64,000 bases of DNA from Schistosoma haematobium (lineage: Eukaryota > Platyhelminthes > Trematoda > Strigeidida > Schistosomatidae), in the NCBI RefSeq assembly GCF_000699445.3, contig NC_067201.1, forward strand, positions 21,695,033 through 21,759,032. Direction: 5' to 3'. Position 1 is the first letter of the stretch; every line of letters starts with the position of its first letter. This document shows, one piece after another, positions 19,701 through 30,850 of the stretch. Under the pieces are notes generated by a model, which was not told the origin of the DNA, ran no database searches, and saw nothing but the letters and a program-made list of their open reading frames with translations. A program made the translations under genes and the position numbers.

Positions 19701-22375
19701 TCCACCATCTCAAAATCATATGAGCGTAATACGCTTCTCGTTGTTCGAAAATGGGAGAATTTCGCCAAAAGGCAGGCTTCCACTCGAGAACAACTATATT
19801 TTCTCCATGAGTGTCTTCGCCAGCATGTTCTACCAACAAGTGTAAGATATAGACCTCCAATCAACTGCCCATTAGGATGGAGAATAGCTGAGCAAAGTGG
19901 AAGAAAAATGGTACACCTAATGATAACGGATGCACACTACAGGATCCGCAAATACCAGCACGTCATAGAGGACCAAAAGATAAAGCTACAAAGGATGCTC
20001 ACGTCAGAACATTTAGACATTGTGACAACAGCCATCGAGATATCATGCAAACGACATAGAGAACAAAGAAGAAACACCTTAAAGAAAAAACTAATCAAGA
20101 TCTCTAAACCAACCATGGAAGAGAACACAAACAACTGCGTGATCAATCTGTCAAAACAACCACTAACAAATACGGAAGAACACCTGCTCCAAAAAGGATT
20201 AAACTACAATACAAGCGACGCCTCAAAGCTGGAGTTCTTCGCAGCACTAGAGTCATCACTCAAAACTTCCGGAATCAGTGAAGAAACACAACAGGAAATA
20301 AGGCAAACTATAGTACCGATAACTCAACAGGTGAAAGAAAACAACCAACTAACTCCACAAGAACAAAAGGCCTTGAAAGAACTCAGAAATAGAAAGGATA
20401 TTGTCATAATACCAGCGGACAAAGGACGCACCACAGTAATCATGGACAAAGAAGAATACGTCAACAACGCCGAAGAACTACTCGAAGATAAGAGCACATA
20501 CAAACTGATGGACACAAATCCCGTCAAAAAATTAGACAACCAAATCTCAAAGACTTTAAACAAGCTAGTCAAAGCAGGAGAAATAACAAAACAAGACCAA
20601 TGGAGAATGAAATCCAGTGGACCAGTACTCCCTCGATTCTACGGCAGGCCCAAAATACACAAACCGAACATTCCACTACGTCCAATAGTAGCACTCCCCG
20701 GAACGCCAACGTACAATTTGTCAAAAGAAATTTCACGAATACTGAGACATCTAGTAGATTCAGCCAAACACTCCATCAAATCCCCAACACAATTCTTGGA
20801 CCAAATTAGGGACATTCAAATCAACAACGACGAACTCATGATATCCTTCGACGTAACTGCACTGTTCACTTCAATTGAACCACAGTTAGCAAAAAAACTA
20901 TATCCCTACTACTCAACAACGACACAAATCTCACCAAATACACGACGCTTCAAATTCAAAGTCTACTGGAGCTCATCGATTTATGCCTAACAACATATTT
21001 TCAATTCAACAACAAAATCTACAAACAAACAAAAGGGACACCAATGGGATCACCAATATCAGGACTGATCGCAGAAGCAGTGATGCAAAGACTAGAAGCC
21101 ACGATATTACCAGTGATCAAGCCAAAAATTTGGATTCGCTACGTAGACGACACCTTCGTCATCGTCAAAAAGGATGAACTGGAAAACACATACAAACTGA
21201 TCAACAACGTTTTCAATGACATCAAGTTCACAATGGAACAGGAGTCAAACAACCAACTAGCATTTTTGGATATATTGATCACTAGAACTGATACAGGAAA
21301 ACTGGAAACTCAAGTATATAGGAAACCAACCCATACAGATCAAATTCTCAACTACAACAGCAACAACCCAAGGGCTCACAAAATCAACTGCGTACACACA
21401 TTGTTCAAGAGGGCGAGGACACACTGCAGCACACTGGCAGCACGAAGAAATGAAGAGAAATACCTGAAGGACATATTTCAAAAGAACGGCTACCCAATCA
21501 ACTTTATCAAAAAGCACCAACGGCACACAGCATCACAACCCAAGTCAGGCACAAAAATCAGTAAAAGGATCACCCTACCGTACATACAAGGAATATCAGA
21601 AACTGCAACGAGACTGCTGAAAACCTTCGGGATAGGTGTGACACACAAACCAACAAAATCACTACAATCAATCTTATGCAAACCAAAAGATGAAATAACA
21701 AAGGAGAACAAATCAAACATTATCTACAAAATAAACTGTACCAACTGCGACAAACACTACATCGGACAAAGCGGACGTCCCCTCCACCTACGCCTACATG
21801 AACATCAATTAGCAGTCAAACGCCATGATATTTCTTCACTTATTTCAATACACGTGGATAACTACGGACACTCATTCGATTGGGAAAATGTAGAAATCTT
21901 AGACAGAGGAAACTCCAAAAACACCAGAGAATTTCTAGAAGCCTGGCACTCAGGTCAATCAGCAATCAACAAACATATTGAAATCAATCCAATTTATCAA
22001 CCAATCAGGAAAACCATGCATAAATATGGGAACAAAAATCAAACCAATGGGAGACACAACCAAAACAAAGAAGTAAACAATGATAAATTTAAGGTCAACA
22101 AGAACCAATCAACATCGATGTGCGCAGAACAAGCTGTGAAACACATATGGAGAAATTCAAACACTTCACTTCTATCTGAAGTTTGTGCTGATGATGTCGT
22201 TCAGAAGAACGATGAAAGCTCCACGACCAAACCATCCAGCTCAGAGAACAAAACTCCATCAAAAAGTGAGATCTTCAAATGCAACACGGTGAACACTAAC
22301 CCAATCACACTTGATGGAGAAAGTCTTGAAGAGGTGGAAAGTTTTACGTACACATATAGCGTCATCGATGTATAA
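19596..22375 (+). pseudogene. Penelope-like RT + GIY-YIG endonuclease, plus copy
   Basis: The first frame (19596-20990) runs from the pLTR through N-terminal helices, IIPADKGRT, PKIHKPNIPLRPI and motif A (SFDVTALFTSI). The second (from about 20900, open at 21044-22375) has TPMGSPISGL (motif B), WIRYVDDTFVI (catalytic), and GIY-YIG residues (IYKINCTNC..YIGQSG, LRLHEH). The frames are offset by -1 at GC followed by seven A (20890-20897). The copy is 3'-truncated relative to the minus copy, so its frame runs on into RTE sequence after 22260. Likely inactive, unless the A7 site is a real frameshift signal or a sequencing error. Confidence 0.85.
22181..22232 (+). ncRNA. Penelope hammerhead ribozyme, 3' end of plus copy
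   Basis: Identical motif, with CTGATGA at 22188-22194, GAAA at 22214-22217, cleavage expected after 22221 and CAAAC at 22228-22232. It overlaps the end of the coding frame. Confidence 0.75.
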
Positions 22376-22948
22376 GGAGGATCTGATGCATATGTGTAGG
22401 TATAGATTGGCAAATTAAGTGCAGCATTTCTACAGTTGAAGAACATATGCAACTGAAAACAACTGTCTCTCAACCAATATCAATGTCACGATTTTCAAGA
22501 TGAACGTAACAAACAGTTCTACTGTATGGTACTAAAACTTGGAGAACCAATACAACTATCATCAAAACTGTATAAGTATTTATCAACAGTTGTGTACGCG
22601 AAATACTCTAGAACCGTTGGTCGGATACCACCAGCAACAGCCTATTGTGGGAGAGCAAAAAACCAACTTCTAGTTGAAAAGGAGACCAGGAAAAGACTTT
22701 GTAGATGAATAGGAGATACATCGTGAAAATCATCAAACTGCAACACGAGGTAAGCAGTGACTTGAAGTGTTCAAATCAAGGGAAAAGAAGAAGATCCAGG
22801 AAAAGATTGCGTCGGGAATCGGAGGGAGACATCGAAATGATAAATAACAATTAGAAAAAGGTGGAAAGGAGAGCATAGGACAGAGTAGGTGTGAGAATCT
22901 TGGTGGGCGACCTATGCTTCCCGATGGGGGACAATATGTTTAAATAAG
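22274..22948 (+). pseudogene. SR2-like RTE ORF2, downstream part
   Basis: Continues the copy interrupted at 16857: FKCNTVNTNPITLDGESLEEVESFTY region, LKNI, a TVGRIPPAT-like block, and a decayed C-terminus ending in TAAATAAGTAAGT (about 22937). Stops and frameshifts throughout. Confidence 0.8.
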
Positions 22949-23046
22949 TAAGTTACTGAACATCTTATTGATGCGAGCTTGAAGTCTAATTGACTAGAAA
23001 TTAATTGGGAATTCGTCGCGATTATTCAAAGATCATCGTGCCTACA

Positions 23047-23651
23047 AACTTACTTACGCTTGTTACCCTTCATTAAGGAGTATAGGCCGACCACCGGCAC
23101 TCTGCACTCAAACCCTATCCTGGGGAATCTTTTCCAGTTCTGCTTGCAATTCCAAACGTAGTGTGTTCTTCGGTCTACCGCTTTTCCGTTTTCCTTTAGG
23201 ATCTCAAGTTAGCAACTGCCTCGTGATGTAGTTTCACAATTTCCACAATGTGTGTCCTATCCACTTCCAATATCTTTTCCTGATTTCCTCCTCAGCTCGA
23301 AGCTGGTTTGTCTTCTCTCATAGTAGGTAGTTACTAATGATATCCGACCAAAAGGTATTGAGTATCTTACGTAGAAAATTGTTTATAAATACTTGTACCT
23401 TCTGAATGATGGTTGTCGTAGTTCTCCAAGTTTAAGTTCCATACAGTAGAACTGTCTTCACGTTCGTATTGAAGATTGTGACAGACAGTTGTTTTGAGTT
23501 GAATATGTTCTTCAACTGTAGGAATTTTGCACTTAATTTGCCAATCTATACCTTCACATCTGCATCAGATCCTCCTTATTCATCGATGATGCTATCTGCG
23601 TACGTGAAACTTTCCACCTCTTCTAGAGTTTCTCCATCAAATGTGATTATA
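23047..23651 (-). pseudogene. SR2-like RTE 3' fragment
   Basis: Minus-strand 3' end starting with the complement of the AAGT tail (CTTACTTACGC), followed by the conserved C-terminus and FTYVD-type connection region. It breaks off near 23651. Many disablements. Confidence 0.75.
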
Positions 23652-24354
23652 ATTACAGACTACCTTTATCAAAAAGCTGTACAAATTTCATAACTATCAT
23701 AGAATAAAAGTCCTTTGTTTTAAATAATCTACAATCTCATTGGCTCGTAGAAACATCAAGGTTACTTTTCACATTGATCAGTGACTGAGGGTTTTAAAAT
23801 AAGCACTAACCTTAATATCTATCACATAGTAACCAAGTTAAAATGATTCTTATTTGTTTTAATTATTTGACATTTAGTAACTAACATATTTTCCTAAAAC
23901 TATTTCATTCATTAATGGTTAGTAAACTTTGTATTGAATAACAATTCACTTGGATAATATGGAATAATGAAAGAGATATATTCAAGAAACAAAATGTCAA
24001 TTCAACTGATATTAATAATTAAAAATGATAGAGCCTTCATCATACAAACCAGTTTCGTGAAGGAATTCTCGGAGTTCTAATGAGAAGCTGTGACGAGTGG
24101 AGCTAATCTATGTCGAGTAGTAATAGGTAACTACCTCAGTACAATGGAAAATGACTGTTACGTAACATCTGTGTCGGTGCATAATAGTTTCATTAGTTCT
24201 ATCTATATTTCTTGATGTGCTTTGCAACGGTTTGTCAAAACGTAATCTCCAAATAATAAAAAAACCTTTCCTCATGCATCTGATCTTTTCTGATCTCTTA
24301 TGCAAATCAGTGTTAATAATTAAGAGATTGATTGTTACCTCCATTCCTCTTATT
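23652..24354. other. no gene; small HH-SINE relic
   Basis: AT-rich. About 24060-24145 resembles the distal part of HH-SINE (TCTCGGAGTTCTAATGAGAAG) in plus orientation. Nothing else is recognised. Confidence 0.4.
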
Positions 24355-25062
24355 CTTACTTACTTACTTACTTACGCCTGTTACTCCTAATGGAGCATAG
24401 GCCGCCGACCACCATTCTCCAACCCAATCTGTCCTGAGCCTTCCTCTCCAGTTCTATCCAATTTTTGTTCATTTTTCTCGTGTCTATCTCCATTTCTCGG
24501 TGTAATGTGTCCTTCAGTCTTCCTCTCCTCCTTCGGCCTTGAGGATTCCATGTGAGGGCTTGCCTTGTGTCGCAGTTGGATGCATTCCTCAATGTGTGTC
24601 CTATCCACTTCCAGCGCTTCTTCCTGATTTTTCCTCCACTGGAATCTGGTTTGTTCTTTCCCACAGTTGGTTGTTGCTGATAGTGTCTGAACAATGGATC
24701 CGAAGTATTTTGTGTAGACAACTGTTAATAAACACCTGTATCTTCTGTATGATGGCTTTCGTAGTTCTCCAGGTATCCGTCCCATACAGTAGAACTGCCT
24801 TGACATTTGTATTGAAAATTCTGACATTGGTGTTGGTTGACAGACAGTTTATTTGAGTTCCATATGTTCTTCAGTTGTAAATATGCTACTCTTGCTTTGC
24901 CAATCCGCGCTTTCACATCTGCATCAGATCCACCGTGTTCATCAACGATGCTTACCAGATATGTAAAGGTTTTTACATCTTCCAAATCTTCTCCTTCAAT
25001 TGTGACTGGATTGGTGCATGTTGTGTTGTTGCTAACAGTGTCCGGCCAACCGATGCGAAGTA
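24355..25062 (-). pseudogene. SR2-like RTE 3' part, best-preserved C-terminus
   Basis: Begins with the complement of an AAGT tail (24355-24374). The open frame 24721-24368 encodes 117 residues including [28 protein letters not shown] and the terminal SNRRK stop. Upstream frames carry DADVKARIGKARVAYLQLKN. The order is scrambled near 25030-25062, where an RIGWPDTVS block reappears out of place. No polymerase motifs remain. Confidence 0.85.
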
Positions 25063-25511
25063 ATTCCTCTTACTCACCATTATATAATAATGTAAAAACG
25101 TTTAAATTTCTTAATATTTCATTCTAGTATTGAACTTCTTAAACTTACTCTTTCACAAACTCAAATAGGATCAAACAATCAAATTCCGACGTTTACAACT
25201 AATGCTTAACTTACAGATCCATCTGGTTAGAACCTAAACAGTTCATATTTCTAACATCAATCAGCCGACATTATTGCTCTATCGTCATCTGTTAGCCTTT
25301 TTGTAATATATTTTTCATTCTTTATTCTGCGTAGAGTAGGCTATGATGATGTTATTCAGAATAACATTGTAAGCTCCACAGTTAATACAAATATCTGTAG
25401 ATAGAGAGAACCTAGATGATCAAAACGTACTGAAAAGAAAGATTCCTTAATTCTTTTAATCAAATTTCTGAAGTTCTGGATGCAAATGATTAGTTAATTG
25501 ATCATTATAGA
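25063..25511. other. no recognised feature
   Basis: AT-rich with no supported gene. Confidence 0.4.
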
Positions 25512-25679
25512 TTGAAAAATTCAATAAAATTTTGATACGTAGCCATGATGATGATGATTCGGATGATTTGGATGATGATGGTGATTTGGATGGTGATGAT
25601 TCGGATGATTTGGATGATGGTGATGATGATGATGACGATTCGGATGATTTGGATGATGATAATGATAATGATGATTGAA
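25512..25679 (+). other. GAT-rich minisatellite, possible Asp-rich terminal exon
   Basis: GATGATTCGGATGATTTG-type units. After an AG at 25510-25511 the plus frame reads IEKFNKILIRSH, then about 40 residues almost all Asp with some Ser, Leu, Gly and Asn, then TGA. Either a bare minisatellite or the acidic end of a host gene. No upstream exon or good polypyrimidine tract supports the latter. The opposite strand gives a Ser-rich frame of the same low complexity. Confidence 0.35.
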
Positions 25680-26799
25680 AAGACATAGTTCTATGTTCAG
25701 TTTGGTTTCTCAACAAACTAGTAACAATCAGTTGTCTTTTTCTCGAAATTGTTTTTCATTCGGTCTAACTATAATTTCAGACCTATATCCACATCGTTTG
25801 AATTCGACAATTAAAACTATTCATATCATCAATCTTTGTATGTGTATAAAGTATGACATCGAGTAATATACAAGGATATATATACTTTGTAAATGTATCA
25901 ATAATCTATCCTAGAGAAGATTTACATAATAAAAAAATCATTGAAAACTAGAAAGCGCTTGACAATTATTTCGTCCAAGTACAAGGATCTACAAGAATGT
26001 ACATCTACCAACCCTATCAGGGGTCAAATCCATGATCTTTAGAACACTTTATTATCAACTTGATCAGTGGGATCCACTGGTTTACATTCTTCACTTTCTT
26101 AGATTCATGATTCTGAATAACGATAGTCTTAAAGAACTACTAGGTAACTGCCTCTCTCATGACATAGGTTAAATGATGTAGTTACCTATAGAAATTAGTC
26201 ACTAATGTTTACAGTTAATAAATGATGTTTGTGGAGATTGTTGAATTTCATAGTTTATGTCATTGACAGATTAAAGTTGAACAATCAATAAAACCAGAAA
26301 GTATTCAAAAGCGGTTTCAACGTCATATCTAGGCAACAATGTCACGAATTCATTTAATTTAGAGCCTATTTCGTTGGATATCAAATCAGTGGTCAAAAAT
26401 AATGAAGGTCTCCACGAAACTCGTAAGCCTTGAGTTCGAGCCCCGGAAGGGCTATCGATGCACACCACTAGTGAGTCCAATATTAGGGCAAAGCAAATGT
26501 TCAGTGCTTCTTAATTTTCCATAATGATTTAACTAAGTTTAGTCTGTGGTATAAACTTTAAGACTCAACAAACTTTACACGCTTTCAATAGTAATAATAA
26601 TAATCTAGAAAAGTAACAAATAGCCGGTGACAACATAGTCCGTAAAGTAACAGACAGTGGAATCGAGAAATCTCTAGCATTTTAACCAGAATGAATTGGA
26701 TTCAAGTCTCCGTTTGACATATCAACAATATTGAGATGTAGATTTATCCAACTGATAAGTCTCAAGTAGGATAAAACAGACGTCTTTGATTTTTATTTT
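25680..26799. other. no gene; decayed HH-SINE pieces
   Basis: About 25945-26110 is a decayed minus-strand HH-SINE. About 26400-26535 is a plus-strand one (GAGTTCGAGCCCCGG, GTGAGTCC, CAGTGCTTC). The rest is AT-rich and unassigned. Confidence 0.45.
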
Positions 26800-27125
26800 T
26801 TGATTGAGATCATGTATCGATTGATGTTAGACCACTATTGAAAACCTGAAAGCACTGGATGGCCGTTTCATCATATTATGGTATTCCTCAACAATTTCGT
26901 GGATTGGTTGTAGTTAAACAGTAACACTGTTGGATGCCATCCTGCTCAGTGGTCTAGAGGTTAAGTGTCCGCACGTGAGACCGGTGGTACTAGTTTCGAA
27001 TCCCGCGATAGGAATTGTGGATGCGCACTATTGAGAAGTCTCATAATAATAAGAAATGGCCATCCAGTGCTTCCAGGTTTCCAATGATGGTCTAACATCA
27101 ATCGATTCCTAATCTCAACAATCTT
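26800..27125. repeat. HH-SINE foldback pair
   Basis: A minus-strand end (26800-26930, GATTGAGATCATGTATCG) faces a plus-strand copy (26935-27125, CTCAGTGGTCTAGAGGTTAAG, TTCGAATCCCGCG, then CATCAATCGATTCCTAATCTC). Ribozyme cores are mutated in both halves (TTGAGAA, AGAAAT). Confidence 0.7.
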
Positions 27126-27166
27126 CACAACCCCATACTGATATATCGAATATATTGAGGTGGTAC

Positions 27167-27379
27167 TGTAGTGAATGAGAACACAAGTGAGGACAATTGA
27201 GTGTAATTGAACATACAAATTGCAGAACTTGATTGTTCCTTCGTTTTCACACCAATCATGCTTTGTTCTCATTCACTTTTCTTTGATCTTCTTAACATTC
27301 TGCTGCCAGGTATTTCACTTTCAATTGATGATGATACATACTACTGATATATCTGTCGATATCAGTAGCACACATCACA
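27167..27379 (-). repeat. solo LTR, TRIM family, 213 bp
   Basis: Plus-strand ends TGTAGTGAATG and CACATCACA. Read on the minus strand it starts TGTGATGTGTGCTACTGATA, matching the TRIM LTRs. It is shorter than 27888-28159 through an internal deletion. The target duplication is unclear. Confidence 0.7.
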
Positions 27380-27887
27380 ATACTTATAATTAACAGAATT
27401 AGCACTCAAAGATTCACATGGGTGGTAACCTTAAACTAATCATAACATTGAATATTTGTCTTACTGGAAATAGGATCGAGACTTTCTTTCGGTTTTGTAG
27501 AGATCTTGCATTATTCCCATATGATATTATTCACGAATGAATATCAACTTGAAGAAATTACTTTTAACTGTGATTATTGTGGGTATATATAAGCTCAATT
27601 ATTGTTTTAGGTGAACTACTATTAATGTTGTAATACCTGCAATGTGAGATAGTTGAAAGAAAGAAACCATTTTCTGGATATAGGTTTTGTGCTAGTTAAT
27701 ACTTACTATCAAGAAATATCTGAAATACTGATGGAACTGATTCGGATCCACATCTTTGAGTTATTCATGCTTCAAATGACCTATTGAAAGACTGAGATAT
27801 TTACACTGGTCAATGACTGATTATTAACCAATTGTATGTCGGCTAGTTTGGAATGCTAAAGGAATTCCATCAATTAAGTTATAATTT
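27380..27887. other. no recognised feature
   Basis: AT-rich with no supported gene or family match. Confidence 0.4.
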
Positions 27888-28789
27888 TGTGGTGCGTGCT
27901 ACTTATATTGATATAAGTAGTATATGACGCGAGTCATGAATGTAATGTCTGGCAGCAAAAGATTTGGAAGATCAAGAAAGGAAGAACGGGAATAGAAAGC
28001 AATAAGTATAGAAATGCAAGAACAATGAAGTCTAAGACAATTATTGAACATTTTGCAAATTAGGTATTATAGTATGGTTTATTCTAATTTACCAAATAAC
28101 TCTGTAATGTTGTGTTAAATGTTATTCGGTTGTCCTCATCTGTGTTCTCCTTCACTACACGTGGTGTCGCTGCCAACCAAGAGGGGGGTGCTGTTCCGCG
28201 GACGCCGTTGCGGGCCTGGAGCTGAGGTGCTAGTTGGGGCAGTCTGATGCGGAGAGGTGGCGTCGAGTGGGGTGTCCTGGCGGGGTGACGTTGGCTGTAA
28301 CGGGTACTGTCGGCAGGGAGGAGCGGTGGGACGTGTGGCTCTTCTGATGTCGTATGTTGTTGCTCCGGCAGGTCGACGGAGCTATGGAGGTCAGCGCGCC
28401 GCAGACTCGATATTTTGACGGAGAGCGCGGTACAGACTTCAGAGACGAAGAGTGTGGCTAGGCGAGCACCAACCACCGCAAGAACGACTGCTTTGGAGGA
28501 GGGACGAGTGTAGTGTGTGCTACTTATGTTGAAATGAATAGTATATGATGTTAGTCGTGAACAGAAGGTCTGGCAGCAGAGAGACAAGAGGATCGAACAG
28601 TAAAGAATGGAACAGGATGCAATTGGTATGGAAATGCAAGAACAATGAAGTCTGAGTCATTTTGAGACAATTGGTGGACATTTTGCAAATTAAGCATTTA
28701 CTTTATGATTGTTCGATTTTATTACCAATTCCTGTAATTTTGTATCAAACACATTCGATTGTTCCCCACTGGTGTTCGTGTTCACTACA
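27888..28789 (+). mobile_element. TRIM-like miniature LTR retrotransposon
   Basis: Two direct repeats (27888-28159 and 28509-28789, both TG...CACTACA) flank a 349-bp GC-rich core. Just after the first repeat is TGGTGTCGCTGCCAACC (28162-28178), placed like a tRNA primer-binding site. Just before the second is a purine tract, GGAGGAGGGACGAG (28495-28508). There is no gag or pol. These are the hallmarks of a terminal-repeat retrotransposon in miniature, mobilised in trans. Flanks AATTT and AATAT may be a decayed 5-bp duplication. The two LTRs are clearly diverged, so the copy is old. Confidence 0.75.
28162..28178 (+). promoter_or_regulatory. putative primer-binding site of the TRIM
   Basis: TGGTGTCGCTGCCAACC begins two bases after the 5' LTR. 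It would pair with a tRNA 3' end in ...CACCA. The tRNA is not identified. Confidence 0.55.
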
Positions 28790-28949
28790 ATATATCCACT
28801 ACTCTAAGTAACTCGACATGTCTTCGATATAATATCTCAGACTGTAAAAGTGAATGACACAGATTTGAATCCCAAAATGAATATATCAGTTCCATCACAA
28901 TTTTTGGACAAACCTACCTTGATAAATAGGTTAAATGATTGTAATTTAA

Positions 28950-29095
28950 TAGTTGAATTCATGAGCCGATTAAAGTTAAACCACCTTAGAAAACCTGGAA
29001 GCATTGAACGGCCGTTTTGTCCGAGTATATGACTCCCCAGCAATGTGCATCTACGATCCGGCCCCGCAAGATTCGAACTCCGGACCTTCGATCTT
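28950..29095 (-). repeat. HH-SINE, 5'-truncated copy
   Basis: GAATTCATGAGCCGATTAAAG, a mutated ribozyme (GGCCGTTTTGTCCG), and GATTCGAACTCCGG. Confidence 0.6.
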
Positions 29096-29561
29096 TTAAT
29101 CAACAATTACACTTATCATTCTCCAGTTATAGATTATGCATTGTTATTAATCGAATTGTTACTGGGATGATTGACTTTAATCAAGGTAACTAAAATATCC
29201 TACATAAATATTTGGTTATTATTTTTCTTATTATAATATTCAGATATGAAAGTGAAATGGTATCTAAGTGTAGTTTTCCAAACAGATTTTTAACTAATTA
29301 ACGAAGAAATATTAAATGTGAAGACCACTCAACTATATGGATACAGAAAAAGTAATACTGTTATTGTCCAATAGATAGGATTATAGCAAAATGTAACATA
29401 TGTATACACTTTACTTATTGTATTATAGTAGTATATAGTGGAAAAAAGGAAATAACTTTTTCATTCAAGTGACATATCATTTTGGCGAATAAGCAACTTT
29501 CAAACGTAACTGAATATAATATACTTTGTGATTGAATACTTCACAACATTTACCACCAAAT
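29096..29561. other. no recognised feature, AT-rich
   Basis: No supported gene. Confidence 0.4.
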
Positions 29562-29990
29562 GCCTTGGTACAACCGAGAGTGGGGACGGTCCGATCTCTC
29601 TCACATGGTCACGCGTATATAGCCTGTGCCAGGGTAGTCCTACTCACAGCCTTCTCGATACAGAGGTGTTGTTTACGAAATTGAGAGGACGGAAAGCGAA
29701 TGTTCGGTGCTCTAACCGGGTTGGTGAATACGGAGTATCCATCTAGAGGAGTTGGGAAACCCTGATTCAAACCGATGATGTACATGGACTCCAGAATACA
29801 AAGGAAACAAATGGCGTATGAATCAATCGTTGGTCAACGGCTATCATGGGACTGCATCTCCTTACGATGCTCCACCGTCTTGTGGATCAGACCTTTATTT
29901 CAAAGGCTCCGGGTGTGGTCTCCTAACAAAACCACCTGATCTGTCTGAGCTTCCGGGCAGTATCACAGTCACAACGTTTATAAGCAAAGA
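29562..29990 (-). repeat. repeat F copy
   Basis: Minus-strand relative of 39394-39915: the complement of CGGCCGTACCAGGGCATTT at the left, then the GAAGGC...GTGAGTAGGAC block, the CACCAACCCGG block and an ATGGCGTATGAA segment. No coding function. Confidence 0.65.
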
Positions 29991-29995
29991 TGGCA

Positions 29996-30206
29996 ATAAC
30001 GACTCAGTAGTTAAGTCGGTAACGCGATGGCATGTGAAACGAACGGTACTGGATTCGAGTCCCAGAGTGAACATCAGTTCTGAGGTGCATGTACAAGCAG
30101 CTGACGAGTCCCAAATAGGAAGAAACCCGCATTCTGGATTCCATTGCTAGCCACTATCCATCTTTGCTCATAAAGCTTGTGAATTAAAGCAATATCGAGG
30201 CAATAC
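29996..30206 (+). repeat. Sm-alpha-like SINE
   Basis: tRNA-like head (TCGAGTCCCAGAG as B-box-like), hammerhead region (30098-30140), then GCTAGCCACTATCCATC and AAGCTTGTGAATTAAAG, as in other copies but in plus orientation. Confidence 0.7.
30098..30140 (+). ncRNA. hammerhead ribozyme, weakened (Sm-alpha type)
   Basis: CAG-CTGACGA fits CTGANGA. Stem II is GTCC-CAAATA-GGAA (one broken pair). GAAA is present, and CTGGATTCC closes stem I. One mismatch separates it from the expected active form of stem II. Confidence 0.65.
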
Positions 30207-30373
30207 ACACAGTATCCACATATGTCCTGTTTGGTGAAGACGCTGATAAACTGCAGAGTCTTCTGGTACCACTAAGCAACAATGCCAGAATGTTTGGAAT
30301 GCGCTTCTCTCCCTCTAAATGCAAGTTGTTGCTTCAGGACTGGTCTGCGTCAACACCTGAACTACGGATAGGG
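30207..30373 (+). pseudogene. RTE-type retrotransposon, part 1 (family B)
   Basis: Open segment FGEDADKLQSLLVPLSNNA, MRFSPSKCKLLLQDW, TPELRIG: the region between the catalytic YADD and the thumb. It is interrupted after AGGG (30370-30373) by an LTR and continues at 32623. Confidence 0.8.
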
Positions 30374-30850
30374 TGCAGTGTACAAGAACACGGGTGGTGA
30401 CAATCGAATGTATTTAACACATCAATTACAGACTATCTCAATAAATAAGAAAGAAAGATTAGTTCAGCGAAGAGTTCTCTTTTCGGCGAATTCATTTTCA
30501 AAGCTGTACAATCGCAAATATATATACTTATTTTTACAGGGTGATAATAATACTGATAATAAACTTGTGATATACATGGTGACAGTGAGGTTAAATAAAC
30601 AAAGGTATTAGAAAAATTTTTTAAAAAACAAGGAAAGTTTGATAGTTAATGGCTTAGATATTCATCGGGTAAGAGTAGCTCAGCATGATAAAATAACATA
30701 AAATGTTGAAACAGAGATGAAATGTGATCGGAATGATCGTTGAAATAAAAACAAACCGGTTGGGGGTACAAGATTTGAAGGGAAGATGGAAGGTGAAGCA
30801 GGTGGCTGTAAAAGAACAAGAGTAATGAGAAAGAGAAAAAATTTAATACA

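Larger units (their letters stand above)
16858..22273. mobile_element. head-to-head pair of Penelope-like elements with target duplication
   Basis: Two Penelope copies in inverted orientation (minus 16871-19463, plus 19464-22260). Arms of about 2.56 kb are nearly identical: coordinates sum to 39164-39165 throughout. The insertion sits in an RTE reading frame and is bounded by AAAAAGTGAGATC at 16858-16870 and 22261-22273; up to four of the A bases may belong to the element, so the duplication is 9-13 bp. Terminal repeats carry hammerhead motifs. Inverted or tandem copies with terminal pLTRs are known for the Penelope class. Confidence 0.85.

Noticed and set aside
22260..22375. Extension of the Penelope frame into IFKCNTVNTNP sequence
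   Set aside because: Read-through from the 3'-truncated Penelope copy into the RTE target. Not part of the element.
25456..25716. Ser-rich minus-strand frame
   Set aside because: A mirror of the GAT minisatellite. Low-complexity translation with no supporting signal.
28084..28587. 167-codon minus-strand open frame over the GC-rich core
   Set aside because: It spans LTR sequence at both ends, has no recognisable domain, and owes its openness to high GC content. Treated as a by-product of the TRIM.
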